DNA of 64,000 bases from Pollutimonas sp. M17. Lineage in GTDB: Bacteria > Pseudomonadota > Gammaproteobacteria > Burkholderiales > Burkholderiaceae_B. The notes below the pieces were generated by a model, which was given only the letters and a program-made list of their open reading frames with translations, ran no database searches and was not told where the DNA came from. Every line of letters starts with the position of its first letter. Position 1 is the first letter of the stretch. The stretch lies in assembly GCF_025836975.1 (NCBI RefSeq), contig NZ_CP107548.1, positions 2,170,001 through 2,234,000 of the forward strand, read 5' to 3'. A program made the translations under genes and the position numbers. This document shows positions 1 to 6,764 of the stretch, one piece after another.

Positions 1-921
1 ACGCCTCAGCTCATCGTCCTGCCCCTGGCCGCCTTGCTGGCCGGCCTGGGCCTGACCCAGGGCCTGGAGCCCCTGAGCCTGCTCCAGGAACGCATACGGG
101 CGCGTCGCGCCAACGATATGTCGCCCATCAGCGCGGAGCTGGCGCCCGCCGAGATCGTGCCGTTGGTGGCCGCCATGAACAGCCTGCTGGCACGGCTGGC
201 GGCCACCAACGAAACGCAAAGGCGATTCGTGGCCAATGCCGCCCACCAGTTGAAGACGCCCCTGGCCGGCATGCGCACCCAGGCCGAGCTGGCCATGCGC
301 GAGCAGTCTCCCGAAAAACTGGATGAGAGCCTGCGCCAGCTGGTGCTGGGCTCCCAGCGGGCGACCCGGCTGGTCAACCAGTTGCTTTCCCTGGCGCGGG
401 CGGAAAGCGCCGAGAATCCCGTCCTGCGCCTGGCCGACGACGTCGACCTGAATGCGCTGGCCGAGCGGCAAACCCTGGGCTGGGTCGACACGGCCCTGAA
501 AAAAGACATCGACCTGGGCTTCGAGCGGGCGCCGGCATCCATGCACGTGTCGGGCGACAATCTGATGCTGGCCGAGATGCTGAACAACCTGATCGAGAAC
601 GCCATGCTCTATACCCCCGAGTCCGGCTGGATCACCATCCGGGTGGGCGGCGACGCGCTCTCGGCATACATCGAGGTGGAGGACTCGGGCCCCGGAATCG
701 CCCCCGAAGACCGCGAGCGCGTCTTCGACCGGTTTTTCCGGGTGCTGGGAGGCAGCACCGACGGCAGCGGCCTGGGATTGTCCATCGTCAAGGAAATCGC
801 CGAGCAGCACAACGCCGGGGTCGCCTTCATGCCCACGGGAAATCGCGGCGGCAAAGCCGGAGGGACATGCCTGCGCATCACCTTCAATCGGATCAAGACG
901 ACCACCATCCTGCCCGCTTGA
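1..921 (+). CDS. Two-component sensor histidine kinase, TctE-like (5' partial)
   Basis: Inner-membrane sensor kinase that should phosphorylate a partner OmpR-type response regulator, not present in the window. The frame is open from base 1, so the N-terminus (sensor domain, first membrane segment) is missing. What remains starts with the end of a hydrophobic segment. It continues through a HAMP-like linker, the H-box AAHQLKTPLAGMRTQ (phospho-acceptor His encoded near 244-246), then the ATPase domain with N-box MLNNLIENAMLYTP, G1 box DSGPGIAPED and G2 box GSGLGLSI. The H-box resembles the TctE/QseC group that often controls carboxylate uptake. A transporter gene follows on the same strand, so it may be a target or co-transcribed partner; that link is inference. 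Confidence 0.9.
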   Translation, partial: TPQLIVLPLAALLAGLGLTQGLEPLSLLQERIRARRANDMSPISAELAPAEIVPLVAAMNSLLARLAATNETQRRFVANAAHQLKTPLAGMRTQAELAMREQSPEKLDESLRQLVLGSQRATRLVNQLLSLARAESAENPVLRLADDVDLNALAERQTLGWVDTALKKDIDLGFERAPASMHVSGDNLMLAEMLNNLIENAMLYTPESGWITIRVGGDALSAYIEVEDSGPGIAPEDRERVFDRFFRVLGGSTDGSGLGLSIVKEIAEQHNAGVAFMPTGNRGGKAGGTCLRITFNRIKTTTILPA

Positions 922-942
922 GAATATGAAGGAGACATCTGC

Positions 943-1056
943 ATGCACGATCGGGCCATGACGGACCGCTATGATCCCGCTTTTGCGTTACATGAAGTAA
1001 CCAAAGAGCGGCGGCGTTCAACTTGTTGTCAGCCTGGCGTCAGGAGCTTCGCATAA
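943..1056 (+). CDS. Possible 37-aa small protein between kinase and transporter
   Basis: ATG at 943 preceded by a strong Shine-Dalgarno AAGGAG at 929-934 (8-nt spacing), 21 nt after the kinase stop, ending in TAA at 1054-1056. The peptide (MHDRAMTDRYDPAFALHEVT then a basic, two-cysteine tail ending GVRSFA) has no membrane segment and no family I recognise. Its position suggests it is translated from the kinase transcript, perhaps as a small protein or a leader upstream of the transporter. It could equally be a chance ORF behind a good ribosome site. Confidence 0.35.
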   Translation: MHDRAMTDRYDPAFALHEVTKERRRSTCCQPGVRSFA

Positions 1057-1111
1057 CGTACGCTTGCCCGATAAAAGATCCGCAAGGACGATATCTCACT
1101 GGGAGACAAAC

Positions 1112-2809
1112 ATGAACATCACCACCATGGGAAGGCCGCCCGAGGCGGTGCCGGTGGGCGCGCCGGCCGCGACGAACAGGCCGATGACCCCTGAAGAGCG
1201 GCGGGTCATTTTCGCGTCATCGCTGGGCACCGTCTTCGAGTGGTACGACTTCTATCTATACGGCTCGCTGGCGGCCATCATCGCCGCCCACTTCTTCTCG
1301 GGCGTGAATCCCACGGCGGGCTTCATTTTCGCCCTGCTGGCCTTCGCGGCCGGGTTTGCCGTCCGGCCCTTCGGCGCACTGGTCTTCGGCCGCCTGGGCG
1401 ACCTGGTGGGCCGCAAATACACCTTCCTGATCACCATACTGATCATGGGCCTGTCCACTTTCCTGGTCGGCGTGCTGCCCTCGTATTCCTCCATAGGCAT
1501 GGCGGCGCCGGTGATACTGATCGTCCTGCGCCTGCTGCAGGGCCTGGCGCTCGGCGGGGAATACGGCGGCGCGGCGACCTATGTGGCCGAGCATGCCCCG
1601 CAAAATCGACGCGGCTTCTATACCAGCTGGATACAGACCACCGCCACCATGGGCCTGTTCCTGTCGCTGCTCGTCATCCTGGGCATACGCACCTCGCTCA
1701 GCGAGGAAGCCTTCATGGAATGGGGCTGGCGCATCCCCTTCCTGATCTCGGTGGTCCTGCTGGGCATCTCGGTGTGGATACGGATGCGACTGAACGAGTC
1801 GCCGGCCTTCCGGAAGATGAAGGCCGAAGGCAATGGCTCCAAGGCGCCCATCAAGGATTCTTTCGGCAAGTGGAGCAATCTGAAGATCGTGCTGCTGGCC
1901 CTGTTCGGCCTGACCGCCGGGCAGGCCGTGGTCTGGTATACCGGCCAGTTCTACGCCCTGTTCTTCCTGACCAAGACGCTGGCCATCGAAGCCAATACCG
2001 CCAACATCATGATCGCGATGGCGCTGCTGCTGGGCACGCCCTTCTTCGTCGTCTTCGGCGCGCTGTCCGACCGGATCGGCCGCAAGCCCATCATCATGGC
2101 GGGCTGCCTGATCGCCGCCCTGGCCTATTTCCCGGTGTTCAAGGGCATTACTCATTTCGCCAATCCGGCCCTCGAGAAAGCGCAGGCCACCGCGCCGGTC
2201 ACCGTCATCGCCGATCCGGCCACCTGCTCGTTCCAGTTCAATCCCGTGGGCGTGTCGTCCTTCACCAGTTCCTGCGACATCCTGAAAGCCTTCATGGCCA
2301 GCAATTCGGTGAACTACGACAACCAGGCCGCGCCCGCCGGCAGCGTCGCCAAGGCCCGCATCGGCCAGGACGAGTTCGTATCGTTTGAAGGCCAGCACCT
2401 GAACAAGGCCGATTTCGCGGCAAGGTCGGCGGAATTGAAGAAATCGCTGACCGATGCCATACGCAGCCATGGCTATCCCGCCAAGGCCGACCCCTCGCAG
2501 ATCAACTACATCATGGTGGTGCTGCTGCTGACCTTCCTGGTCGTGCTCGTCACCATGGTCTACGGTCCCATCGCAGCCATGCTGGTCGAGATGTTCCCCA
2601 CGCGCATACGCTATACCTCCATGAGCCTGCCCTACCACATCGGCAACGGCTGGTTCGGTGGCTTTCTGCCGCCGGTCGTATTCGCGGTGGTGGCGGCGAC
2701 CGGCAATATCTACGACGGCTTGTGGTACCCCATCATCATCGCCGCCATCACGCTGGTCATCGGCACGCTGTTCGTCAAGGAAACCAGGGGCAATGACATC
2801 AATGCCTGA
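1112..2809 (+). CDS. MFS transporter, metabolite:H+ symporter (MHS) family
   Basis: Inner-membrane proton symporter of the major facilitator superfamily, MHS branch (ShiA/KgtP/ProP relatives); substrate unknown, organic acids being usual. The start ATG at 1112 has GGGAGA just upstream; an in-frame TTG at 1064 lacks this. 565 aa. The N-terminal stretch FASSLGTVFEWYDFYLYGSL and the loop GRLGDLVGRKYTF are MHS hallmarks. A second GALSDRIGRKP loop opens the C-terminal half. Unusual: a roughly 120-residue hydrophilic segment (about residues 340-460) with two cysteines lies between membrane segments, where canonical members have a short loop. The protein is therefore longer than the usual 430-450 aa. 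The sensor kinase lies upstream on the same strand. Confidence 0.9.
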   Translation: MNITTMGRPPEAVPVGAPAATNRPMTPEERRVIFASSLGTVFEWYDFYLYGSLAAIIAAHFFSGVNPTAGFIFALLAFAAGFAVRPFGALVFGRLGDLVGRKYTFLITILIMGLSTFLVGVLPSYSSIGMAAPVILIVLRLLQGLALGGEYGGAATYVAEHAPQNRRGFYTSWIQTTATMGLFLSLLVILGIRTSLSEEAFMEWGWRIPFLISVVLLGISVWIRMRLNESPAFRKMKAEGNGSKAPIKDSFGKWSNLKIVLLALFGLTAGQAVVWYTGQFYALFFLTKTLAIEANTANIMIAMALLLGTPFFVVFGALSDRIGRKPIIMAGCLIAALAYFPVFKGITHFANPALEKAQATAPVTVIADPATCSFQFNPVGVSSFTSSCDILKAFMASNSVNYDNQAAPAGSVAKARIGQDEFVSFEGQHLNKADFAARSAELKKSLTDAIRSHGYPAKADPSQINYIMVVLLLTFLVVLVTMVYGPIAAMLVEMFPTRIRYTSMSLPYHIGNGWFGGFLPPVVFAVVAATGNIYDGLWYPIIIAAITLVIGTLFVKETRGNDINA

Positions 2810-3167
2810 AGCGCGGCCAGGTTCAGGCTAACGTCAGGCAGGATCATTAGAATTCAATACATAGAAGGGGCTGCCTGATGTTGTCGAACGTCTGATCCCC
2901 CGGTTTTACAGCGAAGCCGCCCTTTTTATCACCTGTGTTGCGTCCCCCGCGAGCCTTTTTAGCGCAACACTGTGTGCTCCCCTGATGGCCCGATGCCTCT
3001 GGCATTCCGGGCCATTTTTTTGTCCGGCGCCGGCAAGTCCCTGGCAAACATAAGGAAAAAGGGCGCCGCGCAAATGGGCTTACAATCAGCGCTCATCATT
3101 TTTTCGGCTGCCTCCCCGCTCGCCGGGCGCGTTGGGCAAGCCCGCAACCAAAGAAGACATCAAGCAT
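2810..3167 (+). other. Intergenic region between transporter and rdgC
   Basis: No convincing protein gene. It contains a strong intrinsic terminator (2985-3021) that lies about 175 nt beyond the transporter stop, longer than a typical 3' UTR. A TAGAAT hexamer at 2848-2853 could serve as a -10 box, but no good -35 box lies at the right distance. A short transcript ending at the terminator is possible but unproven. The rest is the rdgC upstream region. Confidence 0.4.
2985..3021 (+). terminator. Rho-independent terminator
   Basis: Arms ATGGCCCG (2985-2992) and CGGGCCAT (3008-3015) pair perfectly. An inner ATGCC/GGCAT stem extends the hairpin, which is followed by a run of T residues (3015-3021). 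It ends transcription from the transporter side. Confidence 0.85.
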
Positions 3168-4067
3168 ATGTGGTTCAAGAATCTCAGGATATTCCGTCTG
3201 GCACCGACGTGGTCGTGCACCGTGGACACACTGGAAGCGGCACTGGAAAAACAGGCCTTCCAGCCGAGCGGAAGCCGCGACATGCAAAGCCTGGGATGGG
3301 TCGCCCCGCGCGAGGACAGCGGCCTGGTCTATGCCCTGGACGGCCAATACCTGCTTAGCTTGCGGGCCGACAAGAAGCTGCTGCCCACCACCGTGATCAA
3401 CCAGTTCGCCAAGGCCCGCGCCCAGGACATCGAAGAACAGCAGGGCTTCAAGCCGGGCCGCAAGCAGATGAAGGAAATCAAGGAGCAGGTGACCGACGAA
3501 TTGCTGCCCAAGGCCTTCAGCGTGTATCGCGATACCCGCGTCTGGATCGACACCCGCAATCACTGGCTGGTGATCGATGCCGCCGCCGCGGCCAAGAGCG
3601 ACGAAGTGCTTGGCATGCTGGCCAAGGCCATGGATTCCTTTCCGATTTCGCCGCTCTATGTGGAGGAATCCCCCGCCGCCGCCATGACCAACTGGCTGAT
3701 CAGCGACGAGCCGCCCGCCAATTTCTCGATAGACCAGGACACAGAGCTGCGCTCGACCAGCGAAAGCGGCGCCGCCGTCCGCTATGTGCGGCAAAGCATA
3801 GAAATCGACGAGGTGCGCAAGCACGTGCAGGCCGGCAAGCAATGCACCCGCCTGGCCCTGACCTGGGCCAACCGCGTCTCCTTCGTGCTGACCGATGGAC
3901 TGGATGTGAAGCGGGTGAATCCGCTGGATGTGCTCAAGGAAGGCCAGGACTCGGCCGCTCACAACGAAGCCGAGCAGTTCGACTCGGACTTCACCCTGAT
4001 GACCGGCGAGCTTTCGCGCCTGATCGCGGGCCTGGTGGAAGCGCTGGGCGGCGAACGCAAGCAGTGA
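3168..4067 (+). CDS. rdgC: Recombination-associated protein RdgC
   Basis: Nucleoid-associated DNA-binding protein. In E. coli it forms a ring-shaped dimer around double-stranded DNA and restrains RecA. The N-terminus [15 protein letters not shown] is characteristic, followed by the [21 protein letters not shown]-type segment and SLGWVAP. Length 299 aa matches the family (about 300). The start at 3168 is chosen because an upstream in-frame start would add 12 residues unlike family N-termini; the ribosome site is weak. The gene is monocistronic and converges on pyrB. Confidence 0.95.
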   Translation: MWFKNLRIFRLAPTWSCTVDTLEAALEKQAFQPSGSRDMQSLGWVAPREDSGLVYALDGQYLLSLRADKKLLPTTVINQFAKARAQDIEEQQGFKPGRKQMKEIKEQVTDELLPKAFSVYRDTRVWIDTRNHWLVIDAAAAAKSDEVLGMLAKAMDSFPISPLYVEESPAAAMTNWLISDEPPANFSIDQDTELRSTSESGAAVRYVRQSIEIDEVRKHVQAGKQCTRLALTWANRVSFVLTDGLDVKRVNPLDVLKEGQDSAAHNEAEQFDSDFTLMTGELSRLIAGLVEALGGERKQ

Positions 4068-4072
4068 TGGCG

Positions 4073-4090
4073 GCCGGGCCTGCGCCCGGC
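4073..4090. terminator. GC hairpin between convergent rdgC and pyrB
   Basis: GCCGGGC (4073-4079) and GCCCGGC (4084-4090) form a perfect 7-bp stem with a 4-nt loop just after the rdgC stop. There is no T-run on either side, so it is at best a weak or factor-assisted terminator. Confidence 0.35.
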
Positions 4091-4162
4091 TATGGCCACG
4101 GACCGGCGGAGGCCGCCTCGGATCCGTGAACGTGGATGGATTGGGGGACGCTGTACGGCCCC

Positions 4163-5455
4163 TTAGTCCATGCCGTGGAAAACGCTGTCGTCGGGCCCGA
4201 TGTGCGACGGCGGACTCCAGGTGACGTCGCGCAGCGAATGCTGCACCAGGTTTTCCACGCCGAGCAGCACGGCGAAGATGGCCATGCGCACCGGGATGCC
4301 GTTATCGGTCTGGCGGAAGATGGCCAGGCGCGGATCATGGTTCAGGTCCACGCTAAGGTCGTTCGCGCCTTCGCGGCTGTCGCGGGGCAAAGGATGCATG
4401 ACGATCACGTCGGGGCCGCAGCACTTGTCGATGATGGCTTTGTTCACCTGGAAGTCGGGGCTGTAGCCTTCCAGCTCCTCGGCGGCGAAACGTTCTTTCT
4501 GCACGCGCGTGGCATAGATCACGTCCGCGCCGGGCAGGCCCTCTTCCAGGGAATTGGTCTGTTCGATGACGTGGCCCCGCGTACCGACCTGTTCCAGCAG
4601 GTACTCGGGCATCTCCAGCCCGCGCGGCGAAATCAGGGTGAACTTCAGGCCGCGATACAGGGCCAGCAGCTTGATCAGCGAGTGCACGGTGCGGCCGTAC
4701 TTCAGGTCGCCGGCCAGGACGATGTGCGCGCCGTCCAGTAATTTGCCCAGGCGCGAGAATTCGGTCAGTATGGTGTAGAGATCCAGCAGAGCCTGGCTGG
4801 GATGTTCGCCCGGGCCGTCGCCGCCATTGACCACGGGGATGTTGGTCGCCGCCGCGAACTCGGCCACCGAGCCTTTTTCGGGATGGCGGATGACCATGGC
4901 ATCGACATAGCCGCTCATGACCCGGCTTGTATCGTAGATGGATTCACCCTTGGCCATGGATGAAAATGTGAAGCCGGTGGTGTCGCAGACCGATCCTCCC
5001 AGCCTGCAGAAGGCCGCCCCGAAACTCACGCGGGTACGCGTGCTGGCTTCGAAAAAAAGATTGCCCAATACGGCGCCCTCCAGCACACGCGAGACTTTCT
5101 GGCGCCGCGCTATGGGCTGCATCTGATCGGCGATGCGGAAGAGTTCTTCGACCGACTCGCGGGAAAACTGGTCGACCGACAGCAGCTGGTGCTTGCCCTC
5201 GGCGGCGATCCGGTCGCGCAAAGAGCCCGATTGTGCGCTTTGCGCATACTTCTGCAGCAAGGTTTCGTTCTCGACGATTTCCGTCACGAAGCGGTTCACG
5301 ACTTCGGGCATGGCCCGGAACTCCTGCGAGCCCTCGGGCAGCAGCCACGTGTCCAGCGCCCGGCGCTTGACGCCGATACGCCCCGCGAAGACATCGCGCG
5401 TCAGATTCAGGCGACGCATGGCATCGCGAAGAAACACTTGTTGGGAAACCGTCAT
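4163..5455 (-). CDS. pyrB: Aspartate carbamoyltransferase with N-terminal HTH-like extension
   Basis: Catalyses carbamoyl phosphate + L-aspartate to N-carbamoyl-L-aspartate, the committed step of pyrimidine synthesis. At 430 aa it is about 120 longer than classical PyrB (about 310). The catalytic part begins near residue 90 (LLSVDQFSRESVEELF). It contains the carbamoyl-phosphate motif FFEASTRTRVSF, GEHPSQALLDLYTI, the YATRVQKERF motif and MHPLPRDSREG. Residues 8-45 (LRDAMRRLNLTRDVFAGRIGV then KRRALDTWLLP) look like an XRE-type helix-turn-helix. ATG 5455 was chosen over an upstream in-frame ATG at 5512 because AAGGTG precedes it and the longer form would run through the palindrome. That palindrome lies 17-39 nt upstream. 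Autoregulation is an inference. Confidence 0.92.
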   Translation of the reverse strand: MTVSQQVFLRDAMRRLNLTRDVFAGRIGVKRRALDTWLLPEGSQEFRAMPEVVNRFVTEIVENETLLQKYAQSAQSGSLRDRIAAEGKHQLLSVDQFSRESVEELFRIADQMQPIARRQKVSRVLEGAVLGNLFFEASTRTRVSFGAAFCRLGGSVCDTTGFTFSSMAKGESIYDTSRVMSGYVDAMVIRHPEKGSVAEFAAATNIPVVNGGDGPGEHPSQALLDLYTILTEFSRLGKLLDGAHIVLAGDLKYGRTVHSLIKLLALYRGLKFTLISPRGLEMPEYLLEQVGTRGHVIEQTNSLEEGLPGADVIYATRVQKERFAAEELEGYSPDFQVNKAIIDKCCGPDVIVMHPLPRDSREGANDLSVDLNHDPRLAIFRQTDNGIPVRMAIFAVLLGVENLVQHSLRDVTWSPPSHIGPDDSVFHGMD

Positions 5456-5471
5456 GAGGGGCACCTTGAAT

Positions 5472-5494
5472 AAATATACGCAACGCGTATATTT
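5472..5494 (-). promoter_or_regulatory. Perfect 10-bp inverted repeat upstream of pyrB (candidate operator)
   Basis: AAATATACGC, a 3-nt AAC spacer, then GCGTATATTT: the two arms are exact reverse complements. It sits 17-39 nt before the pyrB start codon, in AT-rich DNA that could hold the -10 region or start site. No T-run suggests a terminator. An operator for a dimeric repressor, possibly PyrB's own HTH, is the likeliest reading. Confidence 0.55.
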
Positions 5495-5572
5495 TATTTT
5501 CCGCCACGACAATTTACGAGCATTTTCTTATTGGTGGCGACAAAATACAACGCCGCCTTCGCTCAATACCGC

Positions 5573-5959
5573 TCAGTATGTCAGCACGGCCAGGCTCTGG
5601 GTGAACCAGCAAGCCGCGATAAAAGCCAGCAGGCTCAGGCTATAGGCGACCAAGGTACAGAACAGGGGCAGCCAATGGCTGCGGCGCGGCCTGCCGGTAA
5701 GCAGCTGATGCAGCAGGCTGCTTTGCACCGGATACGACCACAACAGCCCCAGGGCCGCCAGGGCCAGGCCCGCCAGAAAAGCGGCCATGGGAAAACGCAG
5801 CCATTGCGGGTCCAGGTCGATCTGCACGATGCCCAGCGACCAGCAGAGAAGCAGCAGCACGCCCAGGCCATTCGTCCATGCCAGAAACTTGAAGCCCAGC
5901 GCAAATCCGCCGGCCAAGGTTCGCAGGGCATGAAGCCGGCCGGTTTGATCGATGTCCAT
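5573..5959 (-). CDS. Small integral membrane protein, unknown function
   Basis: A 128-aa protein with three hydrophobic spans (about residues 28-48, 57-75 and 98-118) joined by short polar loops, including a basic stretch (TGRPRRSHW) before the last span. I recognise no family. AGGATC lies just before ATG 5959. It lies between pyrB (downstream, same strand) and the lipoprotein gene. A terminator separates it from the lipoprotein gene, so it may be read with pyrB. Confidence 0.6.
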   Translation of the reverse strand: MDIDQTGRLHALRTLAGGFALGFKFLAWTNGLGVLLLLCWSLGIVQIDLDPQWLRFPMAAFLAGLALAALGLLWSYPVQSSLLHQLLTGRPRRSHWLPLFCTLVAYSLSLLAFIAACWFTQSLAVLTY

Positions 5960-5973
5960 AAGATCCTGTCAGG

Positions 5974-6001
5974 CAAAAAAACGGCACCCGCATGGTGCCG
6001 T
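5974..6001 (-). terminator. Rho-independent terminator after the lipoprotein gene
   Basis: On the minus strand CGGCACC/GGTGCCG (5982-5988 with 5994-6000) forms a 7-bp stem with a 5-nt loop, followed by seven T residues (plus-strand A run 5975-5981). It lies 40 nt past the lipoprotein stop. Confidence 0.85.
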
Positions 6002-6041
6002 CATGAATTTCAAGCAAATGCGCATGGCGTGGATTGCAAGG

Positions 6042-6650
6042 CTACTGAGCCGGCGTCCCCGTCGTGGCCGGCGCGGTGGGCAGGGCGGGCGCTGCGCCGT
6101 CGGCCGGCACACCGGCAATCGCGCGAGCCGCCGCCGTGGCGTTTTCTTCAGTCCCCACCGCAAAGATAAGATGCGGGGAATTGACCGGCGTCGTATAGCC
6201 CGGCGCGGCCAGCATGGTCCGCCCGACGACCAGCGCCAGCCGCCTGTTGGGGTTCTTGGTGGTGGTGTCGGCGACTTTCCGCTTCCCCTCTTCGTTCAGT
6301 TCGAGCGCAAGCAGGCCTTCGCCCTCTTTGCTGGCGCCGGCCTGGACCCCGGTCAGGTCGGCCCGCGTAATCACCGGCGCGGGGTTCACGTACAAGGTGG
6401 ACGATTGAATGTTGACCGGCGTCCAGCCCGCTTGCAGCGTGGTGTCGGCCAGGTACACCGCCACCGGCGCGCCTTGCTGCTGGGCCTGCATCGTCGTTTC
6501 GGGTGCGGGCGTGGCAGGCGCCTGGGATTGGGACTGGGCCGGCTGATCCGCCGCCGCTACGGGTTTCTGGCCCGGCGTCGTCTGGCAAGCGGCCAGCAAC
6601 AACAAACTGGCCGGCACGAGCACACGGCCAAGCATACGAGTCGCTTTCAT
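6042..6650 (-). CDS. Lipoprotein with SecD periplasmic-head-like domain
   Basis: A 202-aa predicted lipoprotein: signal MKATRMLGRVLVPASLLLLA with lipobox LAAC (Cys22), then a Pro/Ala/Gln linker to about residue 55. The remaining domain resembles the SecDF P1 head: PVITRADLTGVQAG, then GLLALELNEEGKRKVADTT, then NRRLALVVGRTMLAAPGYTT. Such stand-alone heads are not translocon subunits, and the role here is unknown. ATG 6650 has GGGGAAG upstream and is preferred to the longer ATG at 6731, which would bury the signal peptide. A terminator follows. The C-terminus is a low-complexity Ala/Pro/Thr tail. Confidence 0.65.
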   Translation of the reverse strand: MKATRMLGRVLVPASLLLLAACQTTPGQKPVAAADQPAQSQSQAPATPAPETTMQAQQQGAPVAVYLADTTLQAGWTPVNIQSSTLYVNPAPVITRADLTGVQAGASKEGEGLLALELNEEGKRKVADTTTKNPNRRLALVVGRTMLAAPGYTTPVNSPHLIFAVGTEENATAAARAIAGVPADGAAPALPTAPATTGTPAQ

Positions 6651-6764
6651 GAAGACTTCCCCCAAAACGAATTTATCAACGTCGGAAAAGTTTAACAGCT
6701 GGGCCGCTGAAATGACGTCAATATCTATCAATTTGTTTGAACACGTGCCCAGAGCGGCAGCCCT

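Noticed and set aside
4136-4741. Plus-strand 201-codon frame in pyrB
   Set aside because: Antisense to the catalytic part of pyrB, whose motifs are intact on the minus strand.
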